Part shown: positions 41,054-49,809 of the stretch, piece after piece | Layout: each line of letters opens with the position of its first letter | How positions within the stretch are numbered: position 1 is the stretch's first letter | Source of the DNA: JOPF133 sp052144935 | GTDB taxonomy: Bacteria > Acidobacteriota > Terriglobia > Bryobacterales > Bryobacteraceae | Direction: 5' to 3' | Length of the DNA: 53,054 bases | Assembly: GCA_052144935.1 (NCBI GenBank) | Contig: JBKQPR010000334.1 | Span: 1 to 53,054, forward strand | Made by a program: the position numbers and the translations under genes | The notes under the pieces: model-generated | Databases searched by the model: none | Seen by the model: only the letters and a program-made list of their open reading frames with translations | Told to the model about the DNA's origin: nothing

Positions 41054-43875
41054 TCGGCCTGGTGATTGTCTCCCACAGCGCCAAGCTGGCCGAGGGCGTG
41101 TGCGATCTGGCGCGGCAGGTGGCGCAGGGACAGGTCCGGATCGCGGCTGCCGGAGGCACGGCCGATCCCGAAAACCCGATCGGTACCGATGCCTTCCAAG
41201 TGCTCCAGGCCATCGAATCGGTCTACAGCGAGGATGGAGTGCTGGTGCTCATGGACCTGGGGAGCGCCGTGCTGAGCGCCGGGACAGCGCTGGAGCTTTT
41301 GGGCGAAGCGAGACGGTCGCGCGTCGAATTGTGCGCCGCTCCGCTGGTGGAAGGAGCGGTGGCGGCAGCCAGCCTGGCCGCCGCGGGCGCCGGTCTCGCG
41401 GAAATCGCTTGCGAGGCGCGCAACGCGCTGGCCGGCAAGGTGGCGCAGTTGGGCGCCGGTGGCGAGCCAACGAGATTCGGTGGGCCCGCGGGGCACCCCG
41501 GGGAACCGCGCGGTGCTGTCGGGGACCAGTGCCCTCCGGGCCCGGCGCCCCTCGGTCCCGGTTCTGATCCGAACCGGGCCTGGAGGGCGCCCCGTGAGGC
41601 AGTGGCTGTCGGGGAACCGCTCGCTGACGCTCGCGGCTCTGATCCGAGCCGGGCCTGGAGGGCACCGGGCCCCGAGGGCACCCCGGGAGTGGTTCCCGGC
41701 GCCGCTGAAGACGCCGGGCTTTGGGAGGAGGCGCTGGTCCAGGTCCCCAACCGTCTCGGATTGCACGCCCGCCCGGCGGCGCAACTGGTTCGCCTGACGC
41801 GGCGGTATGGCGCGCGGGTGACGCTCGAGAACGTGAGCCAGCGGACCGGTCCGGCCGCCGGCGACAGCATCAACGCGGTCCTGGGCCTGGGGGCGCAGCA
41901 AGGTCACCAGTTGCGGATCCGCGCACAAGGACCGGCGGCGCACGAGGCGCTCGCCGCGCTGGTGATCTTCATCGAATCGGGGTGCGGCGAAAAAAAGAAG
42001 GTTGCCAAGGACATTCCGGCGCCGGCGGAAGACCACTCGCCGGCGGAAGACCCCTCGCCTGAGGACGGGCCTGACGGTGTGCGGTGGGGCAGGCGATTCA
42101 CCTGCCCGAGTCCGCCGATGGCAGGCGAATCGCCTGCCCTACCAGCCCTGGGTCAGCTCGGTGGCATCCCGGCGTCCGCGGGCATCGCCATCGGCCCGCT
42201 GGTCAAGCTCCGTCTCGCCGCCGTGGAACTCACCCCTCGGCCTATCGGGAATCCCGATGCTGAGCGGCAACGCCTGATGTCCGCCATCGGCGCCGCGCAA
42301 GAGGAAACCAGGGCGCTCTACGAATGGTCGAAAGCTCAGCTTGGCGCGGATGAGGCGGGCATCTTCGATGCGCAGTCGCTCTTCCTCGAAGACCCGGAGC
42401 TGATCGGCGGAGTCGCGCGCAGGCTGGCGGAAGAGCGGGCCGGCGCGGAGTCCGCCTGGCAGGCCGAGACCGCCAGGCTCGCGGACCGTCTGGGCGCCCT
42501 CGACGACCCCTACCTGCGGGCCCGCGCGGCGGACGTGACGGACGTGGCGGCGCGGGTGTTCCGACGGCTCACCGGGCAAACCGGCGGCGTGAGGGTTGTG
42601 CGCGAGCCGGCCATCCTGACGGCGCACGATCTGACCCCTTCCGAGGTTGCAAACTTGGATCCCGCGACGGCTCTGGGCTTGTGCCTGGAGACGGGCAGCG
42701 CCAGCGCGCACAGCGTGATCCTGGCGCGGGCCAGGGGAATTCCGGTGGTCGCGGGACTGGGTCCGGGGATCTCCGCACTGGCCGACGGAACGATGGTGGC
42801 GGTGGATGGAGAGCAGGGGACAGTTTGGATTGCGCCGGATGCGGGTAAGCTGCAGGCGCTGGAAGAGCGCCGCCAAAATTGGCTGGCCGCTCGCCGCGCG
42901 GCGGAATTGGAGCGTTCGAAACCCGCTGCGACGCGCGACGGGCACCGGATCCGAGTGCTCGCCAATATCAGCGGCGTGGCTGAAGCGGCGGAAGCCGTGG
43001 CCTGTGGCGCCGAGGGCGTGGGTGTGTTGCGCACCGAGTTTCTGTTCCTCGGCCGCGCGGCGGCGCCCGGGGAAGAGGAACAGGTGGCCGCCTATGGCGC
43101 CATCGCCGGGTCGCTCGGGGGGCGTCCGCTGACCGTCCGCACGCTCGACATCGGCGGCGACAAGAGCCTGCCCTACGTGGAGATCGGCGAGGAGGCCAAC
43201 CCGTTCCTCGGGTGGCGGGGCATCCGCGTGATGTTGAGCCGGCGCGACCTGTTCCGCACGCAACTCCGTGCCATCCTGCGGGCGGGCGCGGCACAGGCAG
43301 TCGAGTTGCTGTTGCCGATGATCGCCACGCTGGACGAGCTGCGCGAGGCCAAGGCCGTGCTTCGGGAAGCGGAGGCGGAGCTGGAACGGGAAGGGTGGCC
43401 CTTCCGGAAGGACATCCGGGTAGGGGTGATGATCGAAGTGCCCGCGGCCGTGGCGGTGGCCGACCGGCTGGCGCGCGAAGCCAGCTTCTTCAGCATCGGC
43501 AGTAACGATCTGATCCAGTACGTCATGGCTGCCGACCGGACCAACTCCCGCGTGGCGCCGATGGCGGATCCCTTTCAGCCCGCCGTGTTGCGAATGATCC
43601 GGCAGACCATCGCGGCGGCGCGCGGCGCGGCAATCGGCGTGGCCCTCTGCGGCGAGTTGGCTGCCGATCCGCTGGCGACGCCGCTTCTGCTGGGCCTGGG
43701 CCTGGAAGAATTCAGCGTCAGCGCGCCCTTGATCCCAGAGCTCAAGCGGGCCATCTCGCGTTGGAGCGCGGCGGAGGCCGAAGGCGTGGCGCGGGAGGCG
43801 CTGGGCATGGATTCGAGCCAGGCTGTGAGACGGCTGCTGCTGGAGGCGGCGGGGAGACTGAAGCGCTCAGGTTGA
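41050..43875 (+). CDS. dhaM: DhaM-HPr-Enzyme I fusion phosphotransferase
   Basis: A 941-residue multiphosphoryl transfer protein that carries phosphate from PEP to DhaL. Residues 1-135 are the EIIA-Man-like DhaM domain with H9 (VIVSHSAKLAEG) and VLMDLGSAVLS. About 226-315 is HPr (VQVPNRLGLHARPAAQLVRL with active His). About 376-935 is Enzyme I: GIPASAGIAIGPL, active His in TGSASAHSVILARARGIP, GVLRTEFLFLGR, RTLDIGGDKSLPY, FSIGSNDLIQY and LCGELAADP. The fusion makes the pathway independent of a separate PTS. Both linkers consist of repeat-derived sequence (41478-41710 and 42083-42143). Confidence 0.95.
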   Translation: MIGLVIVSHSAKLAEGVCDLARQVAQGQVRIAAAGGTADPENPIGTDAFQVLQAIESVYSEDGVLVLMDLGSAVLSAGTALELLGEARRSRVELCAAPLVEGAVAAASLAAAGAGLAEIACEARNALAGKVAQLGAGGEPTRFGGPAGHPGEPRGAVGDQCPPGPAPLGPGSDPNRAWRAPREAVAVGEPLADARGSDPSRAWRAPGPEGTPGVVPGAAEDAGLWEEALVQVPNRLGLHARPAAQLVRLTRRYGARVTLENVSQRTGPAAGDSINAVLGLGAQQGHQLRIRAQGPAAHEALAALVIFIESGCGEKKKVAKDIPAPAEDHSPAEDPSPEDGPDGVRWGRRFTCPSPPMAGESPALPALGQLGGIPASAGIAIGPLVKLRLAAVELTPRPIGNPDAERQRLMSAIGAAQEETRALYEWSKAQLGADEAGIFDAQSLFLEDPELIGGVARRLAEERAGAESAWQAETARLADRLGALDDPYLRARAADVTDVAARVFRRLTGQTGGVRVVREPAILTAHDLTPSEVANLDPATALGLCLETGSASAHSVILARARGIPVVAGLGPGISALADGTMVAVDGEQGTVWIAPDAGKLQALEERRQNWLAARRAAELERSKPAATRDGHRIRVLANISGVAEAAEAVACGAEGVGVLRTEFLFLGRAAAPGEEEQVAAYGAIAGSLGGRPLTVRTLDIGGDKSLPYVEIGEEANPFLGWRGIRVMLSRRDLFRTQLRAILRAGAAQAVELLLPMIATLDELREAKAVLREAEAELEREGWPFRKDIRVGVMIEVPAAVAVADRLAREASFFSIGSNDLIQYVMAADRTNSRVAPMADPFQPAVLRMIRQTIAAARGAAIGVALCGELAADPLATPLLLGLGLEEFSVSAPLIPELKRAISRWSAAEAEGVAREALGMDSSQAVRRLLLEAAGRLKRSG
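41478..41710. repeat. GC-rich dispersed repeat inserted in frame in dhaM linker 1
   Basis: This stretch between the DhaM and HPr domains is built of GGGCCC and GGCACC motifs. A 28-bp unit CTGATCCGARCCGGGCCTGG-like occurs at 41561-41588 and 41636-41663. GAACCGCTCG at 41614-41623 also appears in the intergenic repeat at 52634-52717. Its translation is low complexity (RAWRAP repeats). It looks like a dispersed intergenic element tolerated as a linker. Confidence 0.65.
42083..42143. repeat. REPIN-like inverted pair inside dhaM linker 2
   Basis: GGTGGGGCAGGCGATTCACC TGCCC-type palindrome at 42083-42107 and an inverted partner at 42120-42143 (ending GCCTGCCCTACC), each itself palindromic, separated by 12 bp. 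The arrangement matches paired REP sequences. It is inserted in frame between HPr and Enzyme I. Confidence 0.75.
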
Positions 43876-44008
43876 GCGGTGGTCGAAATCAAGAGCGTTT
43901 GATTTCAGTGGGTTACGGGTGTCGTGCGGCTGCACCGTAGCCGTTTGCCCGGATGGCGAGGCGGGCAACAGAAATGCGGCGTCAAATGCGGCGTCCTATG
44001 TCTTGCGA

Positions 44009-44513
44009 CTACTTCAAGGTCTCGTATCGCCTGATATAGGCGGTGATCTCTCGGCGAGGCAGCCTCACGGTGGAGTCATCCAGGAAAGCGCGAAGTACGC
44101 CCAAGATGGCGGCGGTCCGTGTGAAACGATTCGCGTGCAGTTCGTCGAGAACCCACAATACACCGTGCACCTCCATGGCATGCCTGGTCGCCAGCGCACG
44201 TAGCGCCTCATCGCCGGAAAGCAATATGGAGTCGCGGTAGCTTTCCGCGAGAGCAAAGGCAAAGCCGTCATGCACGGAGAGCCGCTGGGCGCACGATGGC
44301 CTGCGCGCGAAGGACCCTTTCGCCTGTGAGGTCCACCACCTTTAGGCCGCCGCGGATGAGAGCCTCCTTCTGCGCCACAGTGAACTTCAGCAGCTCCTCT
44401 TCAAATAGTGTATTGGGAATCAGGAACTCATACGGGAGCCTGAGAAGGGCGTCCAGCATCGACACCTTTCGGAGATCGATGAGGCAACTGCTGTCACTAA
44501 CGACGATCCGCAT
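44009..44513 (-). pseudogene. PIN-domain toxin, frameshifted
   Basis: From ATG 44513 the first half reads MRIVVSDSSCLIDLRKVSMLDALLRLPYEFLIP with the first PIN Asp, to VLRAQAIVR, then out of frame. Dropping one C of the run at 44287-44289 gives RQRLSVHDGFAFALAES, SILLSGDEALRALATRHAMEVHGVLWVLDEL with later PIN acidic residues, and the stop at 44009. Intact length about 167 residues. PIN toxins are Mg-dependent RNases. It overlaps the upstream XRE-ImmA gene by 17 bp, its likely antitoxin. Confidence 0.8.
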
Positions 44514-45594
44514 TGGTGTTCTGCGGCCCTTTCAGTCCGGCTTCCACTTCGGGGGCAGGCAGCCGTAGAAGCTCGGCGGCTTTGCTTAGTGAAATCAGCC
44601 CCTCTGCAAGAGCGCGGTAGCAGAGGCGTTCGAAGCGGCGGGCTTTCTCCCGTTCTCCACGAATTTCCGCCGGCTCAAGCTCCTCTGGTTCCTGCGTGCG
44701 CCAGCCTCTCGCGATCGACTGGAAGGCGTAGATCAGGGTTGACTGGCTTATCACGTCGAGTTGCCGCAGACGCATCAGGAGCGCGGCGCCGCTTACGCGG
44801 TAGAGGCGCTTCAGATCCACGATTTCCTTGTAACCGAACGCATTGCGATGCTTTCCGGCTTCCCGGAGCAGGTGCTCACGGGGCATGAGGAAAGCCCCGG
44901 CAAAGAGGTTGGCAGCTTTTTCTTCGTCCTTGCCGATCAGGCTCTCGGTGTGGATCAGGCGATGCGCCAGCTCGTGGGCGAGCGTGAGGCGGCGGCGCTC
45001 AAGGGGGAACTGGTTATTCACCACAATCACCGGCAAATCGGCCCGGCCCTCTCCACGCCCCACCATGCAGGTGAATCCTGAAATCCGCAGAGGCAGCGGG
45101 ACGGTCAGGACCTTCAGGCCCTTATCTTCAAGCAACTCGGTCATATTCGGTATCGGGTCGAGACCGAGTTTCCATTCGTCGCGGACTTCGCGGGCGAGCT
45201 TTTCGGCATCGCCCACTTCTCGCAGATGGCGGGGATGGGCCACGGGGCACTGCCACGTCGCACTGTCGAGGTCCAGGATCAGCTCAATCTGGAGATAGCG
45301 TTCAATCCATTCAAGGACTTCGGTCTCAACCTGGGCACGGTCTCGTCCGGTGGTGTTCGCTGTGGTCCGGAATTCGACTCCGGAAAGCTCAATTCCGTGC
45401 GCGTCGAGCAGGTAGCTGAGCGACACGCCAAGGGCTTTGCCGAGCGCCAATAGAACTCCGGAGCTGGGCGTGTCTTCGCCGCGCTCATATTTCCCGATGG
45501 CCTGGGCGGTCACTCTCCCGCCCATGGCGGTCGATAAATCGCGCAAGGAAAAACCGGCCTTGCGCCTGGCGAGTTTGATTCGATCAGCGATCAC
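44497..45594 (-). CDS. XRE regulator fused to ImmA/IrrE metallopeptidase (antitoxin-like)
   Basis: A 365-residue protein. Residues 1-65 are an XRE helix-turn-helix (LRDLSTAMGGRVTAQAIGKYERGEDTPS). Residues 150-290 are a COG2856 ImmA/IrrE zinc peptidase: RRRLTLAHELAHRLIHTES with HELAH and, downstream, EEKAANLFAGAFLMP supplying the third ligand. Such fusions are antitoxins or repressors that respond to stress by proteolysis. It is followed by the overlapping PIN toxin gene. The upstream 150 bp contain TTACAATACATACAGATAAT (minus strand), a probable promoter/operator. Confidence 0.88.
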   Translation of the reverse strand: MIADRIKLARRKAGFSLRDLSTAMGGRVTAQAIGKYERGEDTPSSGVLLALGKALGVSLSYLLDAHGIELSGVEFRTTANTTGRDRAQVETEVLEWIERYLQIELILDLDSATWQCPVAHPRHLREVGDAEKLAREVRDEWKLGLDPIPNMTELLEDKGLKVLTVPLPLRISGFTCMVGRGEGRADLPVIVVNNQFPLERRRLTLAHELAHRLIHTESLIGKDEEKAANLFAGAFLMPREHLLREAGKHRNAFGYKEIVDLKRLYRVSGAALLMRLRQLDVISQSTLIYAFQSIARGWRTQEPEELEPAEIRGEREKARRFERLCYRALAEGLISLSKAAELLRLPAPEVEAGLKGPQNTNADRR

Positions 45595-45825
45595 GGCGGT
45601 CCGCTTTCGGTTTACGGCAGTGCATTATCTGTATGTATTGTAAACTGAATAGCAGGAATTGATCAAGCTGATTCTATAGGGGCTTCGGCCCCGAAGGACC
45701 ACAAAGGGTGTCGATCCATGCGCTGAGAACGAAGGATTTGCCGATGTGCTTACGCGCGCTGTCTCGCGAACTGGAACGGATGGTGCGAAACTGACCGACC
45801 ATTCGGCCGGAGGAAGCCGAGTGTC
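45595..45825. other. Intergenic region with promoter of the XRE-ImmA gene
   Basis: An AT-richer stretch at 45615-45660 contains TACAAT on the minus strand and repeated TGTAT/ATACA halves around it, suitable for XRE binding. The remainder before the alcohol dehydrogenase stop shows no gene. Confidence 0.4.
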
Positions 45826-46809
45826 TCAGACGTCCGAATCCTGAACTTCGAAGACAGCCTTGATGTAGTTCTTGTGGCTGGCCAATTCGGCGAACACGGC
45901 GGGCACCTCGGCCAGAGGCATGCGGCAGGTGATCCACGGGTCCAGGTCGATTTCACCGCGCTCGATCATCCCGATCACGCGCGGAAACTGGTGGTGGCTG
46001 TTGCGGCTCGCCATGATGTTGAGCTCCCGCCGGATGAAGGGCGTATGGTCGAAGGGGATGAAGCCCAGGAATTGGCCGACCAGCACCAGACGCCCGGCCG
46101 GGGCCACTAGGTCGAAGCTGGCCCTGATGGCGTCCCCGTCGCCGGTGCAGTCGAAAACCACCAGGGCGGGGCGGCCGTCGTACTGCGGCAGCACTTCCAC
46201 GCCAAAGCGGCGGGCGAATTGGCGGCGGAACTCTACCTTCTCGATAATCCGGGCGGAAGCGCCCGCGGTGAGGGCAAACTGGAGCACCGACAGGCCGATC
46301 GGCCCCGCGCCCACAATCAGAACGTCTTCGCCGGCGGCCAGCCCGCTCCGGGCGACGGCGTGGGCGCCAATGGTGAGGAATTCCACCAGCGCCAGTTGAT
46401 CGTAGGACAGCCGTTCCGACTTGTACAGGCGCTCCACCGGGACGGTCATCAAGCCCCGCATCCCGCCATCCACGTGCACTCCCAACACCTTCATGCTTTC
46501 GCAGCAGTTGGGGCGATTCAGGCGGCAGGGCCGGCAAACGCCGCAGGTCAGGTGAGGCTCGATGGCGCAGCGGTCACCCGGCCGGATGCCGCGAGGGTTG
46601 CCGGGCAACTCCAGCACCTCGCAGCTCATCTCATGACCGATGATGCGCGGATAGGTGTAATTCGCCTGGCCGCCCTCGAAGGCGTGCCAATCGCTGCCGC
46701 AAATGGCGACCCGGTGAAGTCTCACCAGCGCCTGGTCGGGTTGCCTGACCACGGGCGGCACAACGTGTCCCACGAATTGTCGTGGCGCTTCCAGTACGAT
46801 CTGTCGCAT
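45826..46809 (-). CDS. Zinc-containing alcohol dehydrogenase (MDR superfamily)
   Basis: A 327-residue MDR dehydrogenase. Catalytic zinc ligands are in VAICGSDWHAFEG and IGHEMSCEV; the structural zinc lobe has CGVCRPCRLNRPNCCES (four Cys); the cofactor site is LIVGAGPIGLSVLQFALTAGA. It resembles L-threonine/sorbitol-type dehydrogenases; the substrate is not evident. Minus-strand GGAG lies just before the start. Its first 82 codons and leader are duplicated at 50925-51182. Confidence 0.9.
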   Translation of the reverse strand: MRQIVLEAPRQFVGHVVPPVVRQPDQALVRLHRVAICGSDWHAFEGGQANYTYPRIIGHEMSCEVLELPGNPRGIRPGDRCAIEPHLTCGVCRPCRLNRPNCCESMKVLGVHVDGGMRGLMTVPVERLYKSERLSYDQLALVEFLTIGAHAVARSGLAAGEDVLIVGAGPIGLSVLQFALTAGASARIIEKVEFRRQFARRFGVEVLPQYDGRPALVVFDCTGDGDAIRASFDLVAPAGRLVLVGQFLGFIPFDHTPFIRRELNIMASRNSHHQFPRVIGMIERGEIDLDPWITCRMPLAEVPAVFAELASHKNYIKAVFEVQDSDV

Positions 46810-46823
46810 GGCTTGTTGAACTC
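46563..46823. repeat. Direct repeat, left copy (alcohol dehydrogenase 5' end)
   Basis: This segment and 50925-51182 match with a constant offset of 4362 bp through the coding part. I count three substitutions in about 247 bp, then a 3-bp gap and a few changes in the leader. Same orientation. The two copies bracket the ParA-TPR / toxin-antitoxin island. Confidence 0.95.
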
Positions 46824-47087
46824 CAGGGTATAACGATTAAAAGGAGGGCGGGGGCAGGTCGGGACAGTCGCGATGCTGCCAACCCTTGCTCCGTACGGCT
46901 TCCGTGACCGCGGTTGCACGCGAAGTGATATGTGAGATGCGGTTCCTGAAGCCCCTCGGCGGAATGACGACTTGGTTGAGAAGGCGCACACTCCGCTTGG
47001 AGAACCGGATGCTGAACGATTTTGGATCCGCCAATAGGTGTTGAGCGAGCGCACCAACTGGGTCGCGGGCGGTTGAGATCGGACGGC

Positions 47088-48893
47088 CTATTCAGCCGGT
47101 AAGAAGACGGCAGGAAGAATGTCCTCTCCTTCAATCATCGACCGGACAGAGCTCAAATCCGCCAAAAACTGGCCCGGAGAAACTCTCAAATATCTCCAAC
47201 AGCTGAAGGTTTCCGTATTGTCCTTGCGAGCAATCGCTTCAGCCTCTGCCAGGAGCTCACGGGCGGCGGCAAGGTTTTTCGAAGCCCAGTGAGCTATAGC
47301 GAAGCACTGCGATACATTCTTTCCGACTCCCACCCGTCTAACTGGGATCAGCTCAACGACTCTCTGAAAGCAATCGACGGGAACACGTTTCGATGCTCCC
47401 CATTCAGCAATGGCATAGTTGAAAGCCTCTGGAAGGTGAATAAGCGCCAGATTGGGACTGTCTCCTAGGACCTTCATTGCTTCCTCGAATTTCTGCTGGC
47501 CGATCAAACTCAGCATCAGCGCTGTCCTGAGCTCGCTCGTGCCGTGGCTGGGAAAAACAGAGCGAATCGTTCGTTCGATCAACGGCAGGGCAGCCTTAAC
47601 CCCAGCCATTTGATCACACAACGCAGCCTGAATAGACTGCTCAAGAGCTCGGAATCTTGTCGAACTCACGAAATCTTCAACTACGGAGATGTCTAGTTGC
47701 TCCGCCAACCGGATCGCGCGGCTCATTTCGAGGAAGGTCGCACGAGGGTCGCTAAGGGCCTCTTTTAGCGTGATCACCGCTGCGTGCGGGTTCTCTTCCG
47801 AGCGGAATCTAGCTGCCGCGTCGATCATCATCTCCACGCTTCGGTATCCAAGGTGCGCAGCCTCTTCAAAAAACTTCTTGGCTTCCTCTTTTCTCCCGAG
47901 CTTCTGCATAAATGCGGCAACGTGGTGTATAACTTCGCCATCGCGAGCGTGGACGCTTCGAATCCTTTCCAGTCTAGAATCAAGGTCCAGGAGCCCCCGC
48001 ATTCCTCGGCCGAAAATCGCATTATCTCCTGAGAGCAATCGAAGAACTGCGCTGCGGTCATCGAGATTCTTAGCCGTTATCGCCGCCGCAAGCGCTTCAT
48101 ACTCTCTTGCAAGCCTGCTGTGCGGGTGCGTGATCGAGAAGATCTCGCTATCGAGAAGAGCAAGGCTATCATACCTGTGGATGGTTGCATCTGGTTTGAC
48201 AAACCCGAGCCGTCTTTCAGCTTCTTCAAGCCTTCGATTCAAGATGTCTTCTTCATCGTCAAGGTAGGGTACGTTCGAAGGGATGAAGAAGATCTCTATC
48301 TCCTTTTGAAGTGGGCCCTCTCCTTCTTGGCGTATCTCTACGACAATCGATTCCAGGCCGCGAATGTTTTCCTCGTTCGGTAGGAAGGATAGAACAACAG
48401 CGTCTGGCAATTGTCGAGTGCAGATTCCGCCTACATCAGTGTGGCCTGTCCGCGAATCGATTAGTACATAGTCCGGCTTAAGGTGCGATTCCCACTGAGC
48501 CCTTAGGTCCTCGAAGAGAAGATAGCCATCGTGCTGCGAATACAAGTCTTGCCAGCCTATCGCCTGAAGGCGAGAGCTGTACGAGCCATTGCGGACCCCC
48601 GATGGCATGATCCAAAGGTGTCCTGTCCCGTTGCCGAGACCGATGCAAGAGGAGACATACCTCGTTACAGGTGGGGCGCACCCCGTGCTCAGATAATCGG
48701 TTACGTACTCGACAATCCCCGGCACAGGCACCTCGGGCCGGAGCACGGGGAAAGCATCTAAGCCTGGGGCTTCGAGGTCAAAATCAACCAACAGAACGTT
48801 GCGTCCGGATTTGACGAGTTGCGTGGCAGCATTGACCATCGCCATTGTACGGCCCACGCCGCCCTTGAACGAATAGAAAGTTATTACATACAT
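47088..48893 (-). CDS. ParA/MinD-like ATPase fused to TPR-like repeats
   Basis: A 601-residue cytosolic protein. Residues 1-260 are a ParA-type ATPase: deviant Walker A KGGVGRT (10-16, with the usual second Lys replaced by Arg), VLLVDFDLEAPGLDAFP, YVLIDSRTGHTDVGG and AVVLSFLPNEENIRGL. Residues 330-590 are helical TPR/SEL1-like repeats (VAAFMQKLGRKEEAKKFFEEAAHLG, ALMLSLIGQQKFEEAMKVLGDSP). It is the last gene of a three-gene operon, 12 bp after the YgiT-HTH gene, lower in GC than its surroundings. No ParB or parS-like plasmid site is linked, so a partition role is unlikely; a sensor or switch in a defence or addiction system is my inference. Confidence 0.82.
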   Translation of the reverse strand: MYVITFYSFKGGVGRTMAMVNAATQLVKSGRNVLLVDFDLEAPGLDAFPVLRPEVPVPGIVEYVTDYLSTGCAPPVTRYVSSCIGLGNGTGHLWIMPSGVRNGSYSSRLQAIGWQDLYSQHDGYLLFEDLRAQWESHLKPDYVLIDSRTGHTDVGGICTRQLPDAVVLSFLPNEENIRGLESIVVEIRQEGEGPLQKEIEIFFIPSNVPYLDDEEDILNRRLEEAERRLGFVKPDATIHRYDSLALLDSEIFSITHPHSRLAREYEALAAAITAKNLDDRSAVLRLLSGDNAIFGRGMRGLLDLDSRLERIRSVHARDGEVIHHVAAFMQKLGRKEEAKKFFEEAAHLGYRSVEMMIDAAARFRSEENPHAAVITLKEALSDPRATFLEMSRAIRLAEQLDISVVEDFVSSTRFRALEQSIQAALCDQMAGVKAALPLIERTIRSVFPSHGTSELRTALMLSLIGQQKFEEAMKVLGDSPNLALIHLPEAFNYAIAEWGASKRVPVDCFQRVVELIPVRRVGVGKNVSQCFAIAHWASKNLAAARELLAEAEAIARKDNTETFSCWRYLRVSPGQFLADLSSVRSMIEGEDILPAVFLPAE

Positions 48894-48905
48894 CTCATGT
48901 AGTCC

Positions 48906-49445
48906 TCAACCCGTGCGCCGGAGCGTAAAGGAACGCTGCTGTGCCAATCGCGCTTCGGTGATTTCGATGCACTGAAATCGGCGCTCTCCGGGTGCTCCGT
49001 TTTCTGAAGGAACGCTCGAGCAGTGGGCTTTCAGCCGATTCAAATTCTCAGGGAATGTCAGCAGATACAAGTAGCAGTCATAGGCTTTGCTCGGCATGCT
49101 TGCACCGGTTTCCCAGCGCGAAAGCGAGGCCTCTCCGATGCCGGTTGACTCGCCAAATACGGCTTGGGTCCCACAGCTCTCCCGAATCCGACGTATAGCC
49201 ATAGGCGTTAGACGGTTCAGGTGTCGACAAATGGTTTCGTGCCGAACCATTTCCCCAACTTCATCAACAAATCTCCCTCCACAGGTGTCGCAAACCCGTA
49301 CGGGCAATAGGCACGAGAGTTCCACCGTGGTATCACCTGCACCGTAAGTGAAATTGTGCGGCACGGTCTCTGTATGGACCTGATTGCTGTCGCACGTGGG
49401 GCACTCGAATATGTGTCCTCGGTCAATATTGGATTTGCTACGCAT
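48906..49445 (-). CDS. MqsA/YgiT-type zinc finger - XRE HTH protein
   Basis: A 179-residue protein; ATG 49445 is used because the conserved finger begins directly after it (ECPTCDSN ... VCDTCGGRF, two CxxC pairs). It is followed by LTPMAIRRIRESCGTQAVFGESTGIGEASLSRWETG, the HTH of MqsA-type antitoxins. The C-terminal 45 residues are unique. It overlaps the upstream small gene by 8 bp. Likely the autorepressor and antitoxin-like component of the operon. Confidence 0.85.
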   Translation of the reverse strand: MRSKSNIDRGHIFECPTCDSNQVHTETVPHNFTYGAGDTTVELSCLLPVRVCDTCGGRFVDEVGEMVRHETICRHLNRLTPMAIRRIRESCGTQAVFGESTGIGEASLSRWETGASMPSKAYDCYLYLLTFPENLNRLKAHCSSVPSENGAPGERRFQCIEITEARLAQQRSFTLRRTG

Positions 49446-49809
49446 TTGAGTTGTCCTCACGAGTACTATTGTGGAAGCTCCTGCCGATAATTCGGTGGCC
49501 GTGCAAGCGCACCTTAACGTAGATCTGAGGCTGGCGGGTTGCACCCGGAAAGCGCATCTCGTAACCTAGCTCGTTCGGCGGCTTTCGAAGTATCACAACG
49601 TGTACGGCACAGCCGGCTTCTAGTTGGTCTGCGATGAAATGCCACGCGCTGATGTCTGTGAAGGGAAGGTTGCAGGTGGGATTCAGAACTTCGGTGGGCT
49701 TCCAGACGACGGGTTCCTCAGGAGTGAATTCGAACAAGCGGAGCCTCTTGTCGCGCGCTCGGCGTATCAGTTCAAATCGTGTCTCGGCGCTTATCTCAGA
49801 CCCTGGCAC
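49438..49809 (-). CDS. Small protein preceding the YgiT-HTH gene; candidate toxin
   Basis: A 123-residue protein from GTG 49809. Core features are VVWKPTEVLNPTCNLPFTDISAWHFIADQLEAG, VVILRKPPNELGYEMRF and a terminal YVKVRLHGHRIIGRSFHNS. Its shape (small alpha-beta protein with conserved W, H and an RSFH end, directly upstream of an MqsA-like gene) is that of a toxin or a substrate-binding partner, yet it is not MqsR. No catalytic motif is recognised. First gene of the operon. Confidence 0.7.
   Translation of the reverse strand: MPGSEISAETRFELIRRARDKRLRLFEFTPEEPVVWKPTEVLNPTCNLPFTDISAWHFIADQLEAGCAVHVVILRKPPNELGYEMRFPGATRQPQIYVKVRLHGHRIIGRSFHNSTREDNSNA

Noticed and set aside
47088..48893. ParA-like protein considered as the ParA partner of the parS cluster
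   Set aside because: It is a KGGVGRT ATPase with TPR repeats in a lower-GC island, has no ParB neighbour and lies 8-10 kb from the parS sites.
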